NCBI GenBank assembly: GCA_963744005.1
Contig: CAVURU010000003.1
Span: 2,604,001-2,668,000 of the forward strand
Direction of reading: 5' to 3'
Source: Palsa-504 sp963744005
GTDB taxonomy: Bacteria; Actinomycetota; Actinomycetes; Streptosporangiales; Streptosporangiaceae
DNA: 64,000 nt
The notes under the pieces are model-generated. The model was not told the origin of the DNA and ran no database searches. It saw nothing but the letters and a program-made list of their open reading frames with translations. Position numbers and translations under genes: made by a program. Positions 9,272 to 18,100 of the stretch are shown piece after piece (position 1 is the stretch's first letter; every line of letters begins with the position of its first letter).

Positions 9272-10420
9272 TCATGCTGGGTCGTCCTCAGCCGTATGAC
9301 GCCAGATGGCCGGGAAGTTGCCGGCCACCAGTTCCTCGGCGCGGCGCAGCCGCCAGGCGATCGAGGGCTGGCGCCGCGGTGGCGCGGCGGTCAGCAGGTC
9401 GCTCAGCAGGGCCCGCGCCCGCAGCAGCAGCATGGGTGACTGGGCGCCGGCTTCGATGAGATCGTCCAGCGCGGTGCGCAGGTAGTCATCCCAGGACGGC
9501 AGGGCCAGGATCACCTTGACGGCCCCGCTGCCGTCGGCCACCGCGGCGACCTTCAGGTCCCGGGTGGCCAGGGGCAGCAGCAGGCTCTCGATGGTGTCCA
9601 GCACCTGCACGGCGGTGGCCGGATCGTTGACCGCCGGCGACAGGGCCCGCAGGCCGATGTCGGACAGCAGCCGGAACGCGAACATCGGGTCCTGGTGGAA
9701 GGTGCGCTCTGGTCCGGTCACCAGCGCGGCCAGCACCGCCGCGTCACTGGCGTCGCCGCCGTGCAGGTCGGCGACCACGGCGCCTTCCAGGAGCGTGTCG
9801 CCGATGCGGGCGCGGAACACGATGACCGCGCCGCCGGCGGCATCGAGCAGCCGGCGCAGGTTGAGCTGCTGCAAGATGGCTTGCCGCCCCGGCCAGGTGA
9901 CGGCCCGCCCCAGCGGCGGCAGCGGGGCGGGGCTTGTGTCGGCTGGCTCGCGCCGGGGGTACAGGTCGTCCAGGATCCCGCGGCCCTGCGCGGCGATGGC
10001 CGACAGGGTCGGCGCCAGCTGGATGGACGCGAAGGCCTTCACCTGCAAGGTCCGGATCATGGCCAGCGCGACGAGCACCCCGACAACTTCGGTGGCCGGC
10101 ACGATCACCGACACGTCCGGGTCATTGCCGATGACCAGGGCTGCGGTGACCGAGAACACGAAGACGCCGACCGCCAGGCCGAACGTCCGCCACACAATAG
10201 GGTCGTCGCGGAACAGGTTCAGCCGGGGCGACAGGCTGGAGAAAGCCCACTGGACGACCAGGAACAGCAGCGAGAAAATGATGCTGACCAGCCCCAGTAC
10301 GCCGAACCCCACTCCGATCAGGGTGTCGGTAACCCGGCTGCTGGCCACCGTGGGTGCGACCGAGATTCGCGGCAGCAGCAGGCCACGGCCCAGCCCTACC
10401 AGCGCGAACAGCAGCTGCAC
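9272..10420 (-). CDS. DUF2254 membrane protein (start uncertain)
   Basis: The protein has N-terminal membrane helices (VQLLFALVG..., VGFGVLGLVSIIFSLLFLVV, FGLAVGVFVFSVTAALVIG, VGVLVALAMI) and then a soluble domain with DPMFAFRLLSDIGLRALSPAVNDPATAVQVLD, the signature of DUF2254 proteins. The function is unknown. The frame stays open to an ATG at 10753, but the first ~110 residues of that version are Pro/Arg/Ala-rich with no family resemblance. I therefore give a GTG at 10420, immediately before the first helix, as a minimal start. The true start may lie between, or the 5' end may be damaged. Confidence 0.75.
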   Translation of the reverse strand: MQLLFALVGLGRGLLLPRISVAPTVASSRVTDTLIGVGFGVLGLVSIIFSLLFLVVQWAFSSLSPRLNLFRDDPIVWRTFGLAVGVFVFSVTAALVIGNDPDVSVIVPATEVVGVLVALAMIRTLQVKAFASIQLAPTLSAIAAQGRGILDDLYPRREPADTSPAPLPPLGRAVTWPGRQAILQQLNLRRLLDAAGGAVIVFRARIGDTLLEGAVVADLHGGDASDAAVLAALVTGPERTFHQDPMFAFRLLSDIGLRALSPAVNDPATAVQVLDTIESLLLPLATRDLKVAAVADGSGAVKVILALPSWDDYLRTALDDLIEAGAQSPMLLLRARALLSDLLTAAPPRRQPSIAWRLRRAEELVAGNFPAIWRHTAEDDPA

Positions 10421-10758
10421 CGCCCCGGCCCGAACCCGGCGCCGTGGCCGGCCGAGCCGACGGGCAGCGGCCCCCGCGTCACCACCCGGGCCGGCCGCGG
10501 ACGGCTGGGCTAAGGGCAGCGGCCGGGCGGCACCGGCCCTGCGGGCTGACGGGGCTGTCGGGGCTGTCAGTGATCCGGGATGACGAGCTCGTCTTGGACA
10601 CGGCGCGCACGCTCCCGCCTCTTTCGGCCACGCACCTACGACGCTAAGGACGCCCGCGGCCTCCTGCCTCACCTTCGGCGGGTGAGGCAGGGCCTGCGCG
10701 GCCCCGGAATCATGGGCGCAGCGGCACAGCGGCACAGCGGCTCGAAGGGACATGGCTG
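10421..10758. other. Intergenic or 5' coding region between DUF2254 and SulP genes
   Basis: About 340 bp between divergent genes. The reverse-strand frame of DUF2254 is open throughout but has poor third-position bias, so I treat it as mostly non-coding. A short repeat CGGCACAG occurs twice around 10722-10740. I see no clear promoter hexamers, which may reflect the decay of the SulP gene on the right. Confidence 0.4.
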
Positions 10759-11884
10759 ATGAGCGTGATCCGTCGGCCCCGGGCCGCGGCCGGCCGGTGG
10801 CTGAAATCGGTCCGGCCGGAGCGGCGGCACCTGCGCGCGGACCTGATGGCCGGGCTGCCGGGCGCGATCAGCAGCGTCCCGGACGGGATGGCGGCGGCGG
10901 TCATGGTGGGCGTCAACCGGTCCAGGGCCTGTACGCGGGCTTTGCCGGGCCGATCGCGGGCGGGCTCATCTCCAGCACCCGGCTGATGGTGATCACTACG
11001 ACCTCGGCCGCCTCGCTGGCGGCGGGCTCCGCGCTGCGGGGGGTGCCGGAGGCCTAGCGCCCGGAGGCGCTGCTGCTGCTGGCCCTGATGACCGGGGCGG
11101 CGCTGGTCGTCGCCGGGCTGATCGGCCTGGGCCGGTACACCCGGTTCGTGTCGTACTCGGTGATGATCGGGTTCCTGACCGGGATCTCGGTCAACATCGC
11201 ATGCGGTCAGGTCGCTGACCTGACCGGTGCCGAGGCCCACGGCGGGTTCCCGCTGGCCAAGGCGGTCAACGTGATCACCCATCCGGCCCGCATCGACCTG
11301 GCCTCGCTGCTGACCGGGCTCGGCGCGCTGGTCATCCTGGTGGCGCTGGCCCGTACCCGCGTGGCCATGGTCAGCGCGCTGGTCGCCCTGGTCGTTCCCA
11401 CCGTGGTGGTGATCCTGGCGGGCGCGAGCAGCGTGGCCCGGGTGGGCGACGCGGGCGATATCCCGCGTGGCGTCCCGGTTCCGCACCTGCCTGACCTCGG
11501 GCTGTTCTCATTCAGCCTGGTCACCGGGGCGCTGGCGGTCGCGGCCATCGTCTTGGTCCAGGGCGCCGGGTGGCCGAGGCGGCGCCGAATTCCGACGGAG
11601 CGCCGTCGGACATCAACCGGGACATCATCGCCCAGGGGACCGCCAATCTCGCCTCCGGGTTTTTCCGGGGCGTGCCGGTGGGCGGCTCGGTCGGCCAGAC
11701 CGCGCTGAACGTGTCGGCCAAGGTCGCGGTCCCGACGCTCGGCGCGATCCTGATCTTCGCGGCCATCGGCTCGCTGAAACTAGGAGAGGTCGCCACCATC
11801 TGGCGTACCGGGCTCACCTCGAAGATCGCGGTCCTCACCACGTTCGCCGCCACGCTGTTCCTGCCCGTCGCGGCGTCGAGCTGA
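10759..11884 (+). pseudogene. SulP family anion transporter, inactivated
   Basis: The sequence starts well (RPERRHLRADLMAGLPGAISSVPDGMAAA, SulP family). It is broken by a frameshift near 10917 (a C lost in AACCCGG), a TAG at 11055-11057 in the same frame as the following GAALVVAGLIGLGRYTRFVS, and a second frameshift near 11568 (a G lost before VAEAAPN). Between QTALNVSA and KVAVPTLGAILIFAA about 35 residues present in normal family members are missing. The coding sequence stops right after ATLFLPVA, so the last helices and the STAS domain are absent. This is genuine decay rather than one sequencing slip. Intact members carry sulfate, bicarbonate or other anions. Confidence 0.85.
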
Positions 11885-11909
11885 CCCGCTGATCACGCGT
11901 CTGGACTGG

Positions 11910-13196
11910 TCAGGTCCCGGTCGGTCCCAGGTACTGCGGGGTCGCCCGGCGGATGAGCCTGCGCTCCGGTATCTCAGGCAGGCCGGTACGGTCGGTGTCG
12001 TCTCCGGGAGCGATCCGCGGGCCGAGTCGCCGGGCCAGCGGATCAGCGGTGGCGCCGTGCGCTAGCACACTGAGCAGCACGGTAACGGTGATCACGGCGA
12101 TGGCCTGGCTGGCCGCAGGCTGGCCGATATCCTCCAAGGCCAGCAGCGCGAACACCACCGAGGCCAGGCCCCTCGGGCCGAACCAGCCCACCAGGGCGAC
12201 GGCGATCCGGCCTAGTCGCGCCCCGGCCAGCGCGACCGCGGTCGGTGCCATCCGGATGACCGTCAAGCTGAGCACGGCATACACCACGATCTGCCACGTC
12301 AGGCCCTGCCAGGCCGCCGAGACCGCGATGGCGCCGAACGCCAGCCAGACCACCAGCGACACCAGCGCGCCGGTCTCCTCCACGAACGGCACCAGCCGAG
12401 CCCCGCGCTGGCCGCCCGCGGCACCGTAGGCCAGCCCGCCGGTGAAGGCGGCGATGAAGCCGTTGCCGTGTAGCGTCAGCGCGCAGGCATAGGCGCAGAC
12501 GGCCAGACCCAGCACCGCGGCGCCCGCGAAGCCCTCGGCCACCCAGCCGCGGCGGCGCGCCGTTCGCACCAGCCAGCCGCCGATGCCTCCCACCGCTGCG
12601 CCCACGAGCAGCCCCACCGCCAGCTCAACGACGGCCTGGCCCGGGCCGGTCCCGTGGGCATGCTCGGCGCTCTGCGCGCCCGCGATCGCCACCAGCACAA
12701 ACGGCGTGGCGATCCCGTCGTTGAGCCCGCTCTCGACATTGAGCAGCCGCCGGATCCGGGCCGGCACGGCCGGGTTGACCATCATGCCTGCGCCCAGGGC
12801 GGCATCGGTCGGCGCGAGCGCCGCGCCCACCAGCAGGGCGAGCCAGATGCTCATGCCGTGGAACAGGCCCAGCGCCAGCACCGTACCCAGCCCGATGGTC
12901 AGCGGCAGCGCGATCCCCAGCAGCCGGGCGTACAGGCCCGCGTCGGCTCGCAGCTCCCGCAGCCCCACCCGGGAGGCGTCGGAAAACAGCACCAGCACCA
13001 GCGTCACCTCGGCCAGCCCCTTGACCAGCTCAGGTGCCGGGGTGACACTCAGCGCGGCCAGCGGCCCGTGGGTCAGCAGCAGCCCAGCCAGGACGAAGAC
13101 GATCGGTGCGGTCACATCGAACCGCTCCAGCCGTGCTGACAGAGTCCCCCACGCAAAGACCAGCGCCGCCACGATGGCCAGATCCGACTCGCTCAC
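11910..13196 (-). CDS. CPA1 family Na+/H+ antiporter
   Basis: A 428-residue membrane protein with about 12 hydrophobic segments, starting with GTG 13196. ALAPTDAALGAGMM and NVESGLNDGIATPFVL match the CPA1 ion-binding region (family pattern TDxx...ESxxND), and GPRGLASVVFALLAL matches the late conserved G-RG motif. It exports Na+ or K+ in exchange for protons at the cytoplasmic membrane. It follows the membrane protein gene at 13212-13910 by 15 bp on the same strand, so the two probably form an operon. Confidence 0.9.
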   Translation of the reverse strand: MSESDLAIVAALVFAWGTLSARLERFDVTAPIVFVLAGLLLTHGPLAALSVTPAPELVKGLAEVTLVLVLFSDASRVGLRELRADAGLYARLLGIALPLTIGLGTVLALGLFHGMSIWLALLVGAALAPTDAALGAGMMVNPAVPARIRRLLNVESGLNDGIATPFVLVAIAGAQSAEHAHGTGPGQAVVELAVGLLVGAAVGGIGGWLVRTARRRGWVAEGFAGAAVLGLAVCAYACALTLHGNGFIAAFTGGLAYGAAGGQRGARLVPFVEETGALVSLVVWLAFGAIAVSAAWQGLTWQIVVYAVLSLTVIRMAPTAVALAGARLGRIAVALVGWFGPRGLASVVFALLALEDIGQPAASQAIAVITVTVLLSVLAHGATADPLARRLGPRIAPGDDTDRTGLPEIPERRLIRRATPQYLGPTGT

Positions 13197-13211
13197 CGGC
13201 TCACCCGCCCG

Positions 13212-13910
13212 TCACTCCGAAAGGGGCGCCTTGACGGGGCCGGACGAGGCCCGCGAGCCGGCGATGAGGATATCGATGCTCACGGCCAGGATCCAGGCCG
13301 GGAACAGCAATTCCGCCCAGGGGGAGATACCGACGCCGACCAGCAGGACCAGCGCGGTAGCAAGCCCGGCGACAGTGAGCCAGCGGGACACGATCCTGGT
13401 GCGGCGCGCAATGGTCACCGTGGTCAGGGTGAAGACCGCGGCCATCCGCATCGAGTAGACGTTCAGCAGGAGCGAGGTGACGTGGCGGCCCAGCGCCAAG
13501 GTGTCGGCCCCGGGCCGGCTGGAGGAGGATACGCCCGCCATGAGGCCGCCGGCGACCGCCGCGGCCACGAACATCATGGCGACGAACAGCAGTCCGCTGC
13601 CCAGGAACACCGTCGCGAAGAAGCGATCCTCGTGAGCGCCGACCCGGTCCCGGATGACCCCGATGAACCACAGGAAGGCGATGCCGGCGAACGGGATCAG
13701 GTTCAGCCCGATCACCACCGCGGCTCTTTTCCCCGAATCGGTCAGCCACGCCCCAGGGACAGCAGGATCAGCCGGCACCGAAACCCTGAGCAGGGTAAGC
13801 GCTGAGATCAGGAGCACCGAGAAGGCGATGCCGGCGACCGCGGCCGCGCGAGGTGTCCGCAGCGCGCTTCCAGCAGCTAGCGCCCCCTGGCCCACCGGTT
13901 CGTCGGTCAC
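13212..13910 (-). CDS. Membrane protein of unknown function
   Basis: A 232-residue protein with about six hydrophobic segments (for example AVAGIAFSVLLISALTLL, AAVVIGLNLIPFAGIAFLWFIGVI, ATVFLGSGLLFVAMMFVAAAVAGGLM, LTVAGLATALVLLVGVGI). I do not recognise the family. The FLWFIGVIRDRVG...EDRFFATVFLGSG block looks conserved-style rather than random. It starts at ATG 13910 and ends 15 bp before the antiporter, so it may be a partner or accessory of that transporter. Confidence 0.75.
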   Translation of the reverse strand: MTDEPVGQGALAAGSALRTPRAAAVAGIAFSVLLISALTLLRVSVPADPAVPGAWLTDSGKRAAVVIGLNLIPFAGIAFLWFIGVIRDRVGAHEDRFFATVFLGSGLLFVAMMFVAAAVAGGLMAGVSSSSRPGADTLALGRHVTSLLLNVYSMRMAAVFTLTTVTIARRTRIVSRWLTVAGLATALVLLVGVGISPWAELLFPAWILAVSIDILIAGSRASSGPVKAPLSE

Positions 13911-13915
13911 GGCGG

Positions 13916-15373
13916 TTAGGCCAGTTCGATTTCGCCCGGGCGCCAGGTCTTGTCGAACCAGGGGTCCAGCGGGCCGTAGAGGCGCAGCAGGGAGAACCAG
14001 CCCTTGCCGGGAACGGTCTGGATCCAGTTCGACTCGAAGCCGTCCGGCGGCTGCGGCCCGAAGTAGAGATCGACGGAGCCGTCGGGGTTGGGCGTGAGTT
14101 CGCCCTTGGCGCTGTTCTTGCTCGGGTAGGGCTGCCCGGTCTGCAGTTCGGAGCGGGTCTGCGGGTCGTAGACGACGAAGGACCAGAAGTTCGCGGCGGG
14201 GACGTCGGCGGGGAGGCGGAGCCGGTAGTTCTTCGCTCCGTCGAGGTAGCGGCCGGTGCTGTCGCGATCGCCCCAGGCGTACTGGGAGCCGAGGCCCACC
14301 ATCTTCGCCGTCATGGCCGGCGTGTTGAGGGTCGCCATGTAGAAGACCGCGGTGCGGGCGTCCAGGTTGCGCACGCCGTCCTCGCCGTCCAGCAGGAACT
14401 GGTAGTTGCCGCCGTAGAAGCCGCGCTTCCAGTAGCTGCCTTCGTAGAGATAGTTATCCGCATCCGCCGTGTTGAAGAACACCGCCCGCGCGGTGGCGTT
14501 GCCGACGGCGACCGCATCGATGAGAATCTCGCGCAGCCGCGCGTCGGGCGCGAACGGCCTGCCCTTACGGATGCCGATGCTGGCCAGCAGCCCTTGGGTT
14601 TCCGGGTCGATCAGGCCGATCGGCTCCCGGTCGATCACGGTGTGGACCTCGTCATAGAACTCGACGTTGTTGGCGTGGATCGTGTTGAACGACTGGCCAG
14701 AGCCGTTGATGAACTCCGTCGCGGGCGGGTCGTCGCGGCGATCGAGAGGATAGATCTTCACGCCGTCGCGGAACATGTGCGAGGCCGCATCGGTCTTCCC
14801 GTCGACGAGGAACCCGCGCAGCGCGATCAGGTTGACGTAGCTGGGCGACCTGGCGGTGAAGTACCCGTCGGGAACCTCGCCGTCGTAGCCGGGAGGCAGG
14901 AACAGGTACTTGCCGCCCTTTCCGCGGTCAGGCCCGGGCGCGCCCATATCGATCACGAAGCGGAACCACGCGTCATCCACGGTCCCTGGCCCGCAGCCCG
15001 GAGGGATCTCCACCACGGTGGGGCCGTCGCGGCCGAGGTCGAGAACGGCTATCGCGTAGACGGTGTCGGTGTTGCCGGTCAGGAACAGCGAGTTGGAGTC
15101 CATCAGGTCGTCGTAGATCACGACCTGGTTCGCGGCGGTCACGCCAAGGTCGGCCAGCCCGCGCCGCATCGCTTCCACCGACGCGGCCGGGACCGCGCTG
15201 AGAAACGCCTCGACGCCGCGCAGGAACGTCAGGTGCTCCAGCACCATCGACGCGGTGGCATCCGTCGGCATCCCGTCGAAAAACTCCAGGGTGCCCAGGC
15301 GGGTCGACACCTTGTCCGGGGTCATGATCTTGGCCGGGATCTCGGTGTTGAAGTTCGGCGTCTTCTGCGCCAT
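13916..15373 (-). CDS. DUF1254/DUF1214 domain protein
   Basis: A 485-residue protein. The N-terminal DUF1254 part contains NTDTVYAIAVLDLGRDGPTVV and IPPGCGPGTVDDAWFRFV. The C-terminal DUF1214 part contains FWSFVVYDPQTRSEL, NPDGSVDLYFGPQPPDG and NWIQTVPGKGWFSLLRLYGP. Proteins with this pair are widespread, often exported and of unknown enzymatic role; here no signal peptide is seen. The GGAGAG upstream of ATG 15373 is well placed. It lies 340 bp downstream of the MFS transporter on the same strand, beyond a hairpin. It ends only 5 bp from the start of the 13212-13910 gene, so a long leftward operon is possible. Confidence 0.88.
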   Translation of the reverse strand: MAQKTPNFNTEIPAKIMTPDKVSTRLGTLEFFDGMPTDATASMVLEHLTFLRGVEAFLSAVPAASVEAMRRGLADLGVTAANQVVIYDDLMDSNSLFLTGNTDTVYAIAVLDLGRDGPTVVEIPPGCGPGTVDDAWFRFVIDMGAPGPDRGKGGKYLFLPPGYDGEVPDGYFTARSPSYVNLIALRGFLVDGKTDAASHMFRDGVKIYPLDRRDDPPATEFINGSGQSFNTIHANNVEFYDEVHTVIDREPIGLIDPETQGLLASIGIRKGRPFAPDARLREILIDAVAVGNATARAVFFNTADADNYLYEGSYWKRGFYGGNYQFLLDGEDGVRNLDARTAVFYMATLNTPAMTAKMVGLGSQYAWGDRDSTGRYLDGAKNYRLRLPADVPAANFWSFVVYDPQTRSELQTGQPYPSKNSAKGELTPNPDGSVDLYFGPQPPDGFESNWIQTVPGKGWFSLLRLYGPLDPWFDKTWRPGEIELA

Positions 15374-15584
15374 GACACTCTCCGGGGGTCGGGAGACGAC
15401 AGCATCCGCGCCGCACAGCGCCGATACGGATATCTCACGGCACCGCTCCAGGCCGGTGCCTCACCCTCGGGAGGTGGTCTTTCGAGGTGACGGGCAGCGC
15501 CCAGGTCAGCTGGGCCTGATGGTCGTACCGGTCGTTGAGCGCGGCGAGACGCGCGTACCTGGCGGCGCCGTAGGAGTGATGCGG

Positions 15585-15621
15585 CTGTCGGCCTCCCGCC
15601 CAGGGGACGAGAGGCCGACAG
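15585..15621 (-). terminator. Perfect 11-bp hairpin after the first MFS gene
   Basis: CTGTCGGCCTC at 15585-15595 and GAGGCCGACAG at 15611-15621 pair perfectly around a 15-nt loop, about 90 nt beyond the MFS stop codon. There is no T run, so it could be a Rho-assisted terminator, an RNA 3'-end stabiliser or an attenuator ahead of the DUF1254 gene. The rest of 15374-15712 holds no gene. Confidence 0.65.
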
Positions 15622-15636
15622 TGGTGAGAGCTGGGC

Positions 15637-15684
15637 CGCCGGTGACACCCCTGGGGCCGCCGGAGACACCTCGGGAAGAGCCGG
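15637..15684 (-). repeat. 3' element shared by the two MFS transporter genes, copy 1
   Basis: GGGCCGCCGGAGACACCTCG (from 15654) followed by GG, A/T, AGAGCCGG ends 29 bp from the MFS stop codon. Nearly the same ~30 bp occurs at 29055-29084, 26 bp beyond the stop of the paralogous MFS gene. A diverged extra half-copy (GGGCCGCCGGTGACACC) precedes it at about 15634. It is either a retained piece of a duplicated transcription unit or a conserved 3'-UTR element. Confidence 0.7.
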
Positions 15685-15712
15685 TGACCTGACCCGGCCG
15701 ACGGCCCAGCGG

Positions 15713-17119
15713 CTATCGGGACAGTTCCTCGAGCGCTCGGCGACGCTGGTTCGTCCCGAAGATCGCGAGCAGGACGGCGGGCACGAGCGCGCACGGGATG
15801 GTGACGAACAGGATGAAGTTGCGCGGCGCGGTGGCGAGGAAGAGCTGTCCGGCGATCAGGACCCCGCCCCAGGCGCCCAGGTGGCCGATGCCGTCGGTCC
15901 ATCCGGTGCCCAGCGAGCGCATCCGGGTGGGGAAGTTGTTGGGGATGTAGACGTACATGCTCCACAGCCACAAGATGCCGCCGGCGCCCGCCACGAGGTA
16001 CAGGGTGACCATGCCCGCCGTGTTGTGCACCTCATAGACGCCCCACCAGCCGCCGGCGAACAGGACGGCACCGAAGAGCTGAACCCACCGGCGCTCGAAT
16101 CGCTCCCCGACGAACGCGTTGAGCAGGTAGACGGCCGAGGACACCACCCCGGACCAGGACACCAGGGCGAAGACGAAGCCGGCGCTGTAGCCGCGGCTGA
16201 GGGAGAGGAACAAGAACGACTGGCTTGCGGCGCCGTAGACGATGCCGCCGTAACCGAGGGCCATGACGACCAGCAGCAAGATGGTGACGAACAGGTAATT
16301 CTTGCCGAACGGCGCGAACCAGCTGGTCTTCTCTTCGGCTACCACCTGGTGCGGCGCCAGGTCGGGCTCGGGCAGCACGGGATGGCGCCTCATGACCCGT
16401 GCCTCCATCCGCTCCATGACCTGGCGCGCCTGGTCACGCCGTTCCCTGGCCTCAAGCCAGCGCGGCGACTCCGGCATCCGGAAGAACAGCGCTATCGCGA
16501 CCAGGATGTTGAGCCCGGCCAGCAGCCACAGGTACAGCCTGTACTGGCTGGGGAACCAGTAGTGCGGGATGAGACCGGTCAGGATGACCAGGAGCACGAA
16601 GATCGCGGCCACCTGGGAGATCATCATCACCCGGGGCCGGACGGTCGGGCCCATGATCTCGCTCATGTACACCACGTTGATGGCCAGGAATCCGGCGAAC
16701 CCGAGCGTGTCGGCGATGGACAGGAAGATGAGCGCCGGATAGTTCGTCACGTAGGCGAACGGCCAGATAAACACCCCGGCCAGCACGGCCGACAGGATCA
16801 GGGCCTTGCGCCGGCCGATCTTGTCGGCGAGCCAGCCGAGGGCGTAGCCGCCGATCACGATGCTGATCCCGACCTGGAAGGCGTACAGGACGTCGTACTG
16901 GCTGTGCGTTATCTCCTTGGCCGGCAGCCAGACGTACGGGTACATCCGGGCGGCGATACCGTCGGTGGAGGCGGCGATGGCCCAGCCCACCTGCACGATC
17001 AGGCAGATCTCCCAGGCCATCAGGCTGCTGGGCAGGCGATCGACCCGGGCGGCCATCTCGCCCGGGATGACCATACGGGTCGTGCCGGCGGCCTCGGCTC
17101 CCGACGTGTCTTGTGCCAT
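15713..17119 (-). CDS. MFS transporter (sugar-porter-like), paralogue 1
   Basis: A 468-residue, 12-helix major facilitator protein. It has GYALGWLADKIGRRKALILSA (MFS motif A after helix 2), MPESPRWLEAR (end of helix 6, sugar-porter type), a central cytoplasmic loop with RRHPVLPEPDL, and WTDGIGHLGAWGGVLIAG. The substrate is unknown. ATG 17119 is chosen over ATG 17140 because AAGGAG (17127-17132) fits 17119 and lies inside the longer version. The protein is clearly homologous along its length to the one at 29110-30525, with the same MAQDTSG start and EELSR end. Expression is probably set by the repeat array and promoter at 17388-17486. Confidence 0.92.
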   Translation of the reverse strand: MAQDTSGAEAAGTTRMVIPGEMAARVDRLPSSLMAWEICLIVQVGWAIAASTDGIAARMYPYVWLPAKEITHSQYDVLYAFQVGISIVIGGYALGWLADKIGRRKALILSAVLAGVFIWPFAYVTNYPALIFLSIADTLGFAGFLAINVVYMSEIMGPTVRPRVMMISQVAAIFVLLVILTGLIPHYWFPSQYRLYLWLLAGLNILVAIALFFRMPESPRWLEARERRDQARQVMERMEARVMRRHPVLPEPDLAPHQVVAEEKTSWFAPFGKNYLFVTILLLVVMALGYGGIVYGAASQSFLFLSLSRGYSAGFVFALVSWSGVVSSAVYLLNAFVGERFERRWVQLFGAVLFAGGWWGVYEVHNTAGMVTLYLVAGAGGILWLWSMYVYIPNNFPTRMRSLGTGWTDGIGHLGAWGGVLIAGQLFLATAPRNFILFVTIPCALVPAVLLAIFGTNQRRRALEELSR

Positions 17120-17387
17120 TGCCGTTCTCCTTGCTGCCATCCAGGGTCATGGGGTAGGCGGTAAACGGGGAATTGTGGTGCCCGTACGGCTGATGCCGGA
17201 TGCCCGGGCGCAGCGGCAATGCTGGTTATCATGCGTGGTCCGGCGCCGGGTCAAGCGCGGACCAGCATCTGAGTCGGCGCCCGGCATCTTTACATGGCCG
17301 CGACGAGCAGCCCGGTAAACGGCGTTATTTCCTTTCACTGCCTTGATAGGTCAGGTTCCCGTGCGCCGTCACAGCCGCGTTACGGGA

Positions 17388-17417
17388 ATTATTGGATGCC
17401 CTCAGTAATAAAGTCAA
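17388..17417 (-). promoter_or_regulatory. Promoter of MFS paralogue 1
   Basis: On the reverse strand TTGACT (17417-17412) is followed after 18 bp by AATAAT (17393-17388), then CCCGTAACGCG. The paralogue at 30.8 kb has the same arrangement, including AAAGGG before the -35 and CCCGTTAACGCG after the -10. The predicted transcript has a leader of about 260 nt before ATG 17119. Its last ~50 nt (ending GGATGGCAGCAAGGAGAA) match the other leader, while the middle does not. Confidence 0.75.
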
Positions 17418-17430
17418 CCCTTTGCCGCAA

Positions 17431-17486
17431 GGCAAATCATCCTTGACAATTGCTTAGAGGCAATTGCCGGTGAGCAAGTAAACAAC
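17431..17486. repeat. 14-bp-pitch operator array, 4 units (2 strong)
   Basis: Units start at 17431, 17445, 17459 and 17473: GGCAAATCAT, GACAATTGCT, GGCAATTGCC and a degenerate AGCAAGTAAA, each followed by 4 bp. The centres are 17435.5, 17449.5, 17463.5 and 17477.5, an exact 14-bp pitch. The third unit is a perfect 10-bp palindrome. The array begins 13 bp upstream of the -35 at 17412-17417, exactly as in the six-unit array at 30853-30936. This is a probable site for a cooperatively binding regulator. Confidence 0.8.
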
Positions 17487-18100
17487 ATAGTCAGCCAGCA
17501 GCGACCCGGCCGCCTGAAATGGTCCTGAGCAGGCGTAATGAGTGGTGCTCGGCATTGCGCGCTACGCCGCGTCGGACCGCATTAGCTCATCGGCGACTTG
17601 CTGAATACCAAATTTTGGGACTCCGAATCCCGAAGGCGAGATGCCAACCCCTATTGCCGCCGATTAGCGGAGGCGGGAACGCGAATATAGCCAGCGTGAT
17701 CATCAACAAAGACTGTTCCGCGATGGCGAAGACGAGCGGCGTGGTGAGGTGAAAGCACCGACGCCGAACACGAACAGCGGCGGTCCGTTGCTCAGGCGTG
17801 CGCGATAGCGCAGTCCAGACGGCACAGACTCCGCCTGATTCTCGTCGGGTATCTGAGTACCGCCGGTATCTGATGAATACCGCCACTACTTTGACCGGCT
17901 TCGCGTCGCCCGGTCATCGGCGCTCGTCCTGATCGGGACCGCGGACGCGGGTGAAGCCTGGCCCGGAGGCTGGGCCGGCCAGCACCGGCCGGGCATTCCT
18001 GGCCGGGCGCCCTGATGAGAAGCTGTGGGAGGATGCCCGTCGGCGGCGCGCGAGATGCGGATCTCGCTGGTGAGCTGTCGTGCCTGGCTTGGAGGTTGAC
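17487..18100. other. Intergenic region with relatively low GC
   Basis: About 600 bp between the MFS array and the DHA2 pump. By eye it is more A/T-rich than its surroundings up to about 17900. Open frames exist on both strands but none has coding third-position bias or a ribosome site. I see no gene, only the ribosome site GGAGG at 18091-18095 for the next gene. Confidence 0.55.

Noticed and set aside
13853..15490. 545-codon forward frame opposite the DUF1254 gene
   Set aside because: Antisense shadow; the reverse gene has conserved domains and a good ribosome site.
17147..17338. 63-codon frame with CRC motif in the first MFS leader, considered as a leader peptide
   Set aside because: No ribosome site, and no equivalent peptide in the paralogous leader.
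17587..17886. 99-codon reverse frame in the low-GC gap
   Set aside because: No ribosome site, composition unlike nearby genes and no recognisable fold.
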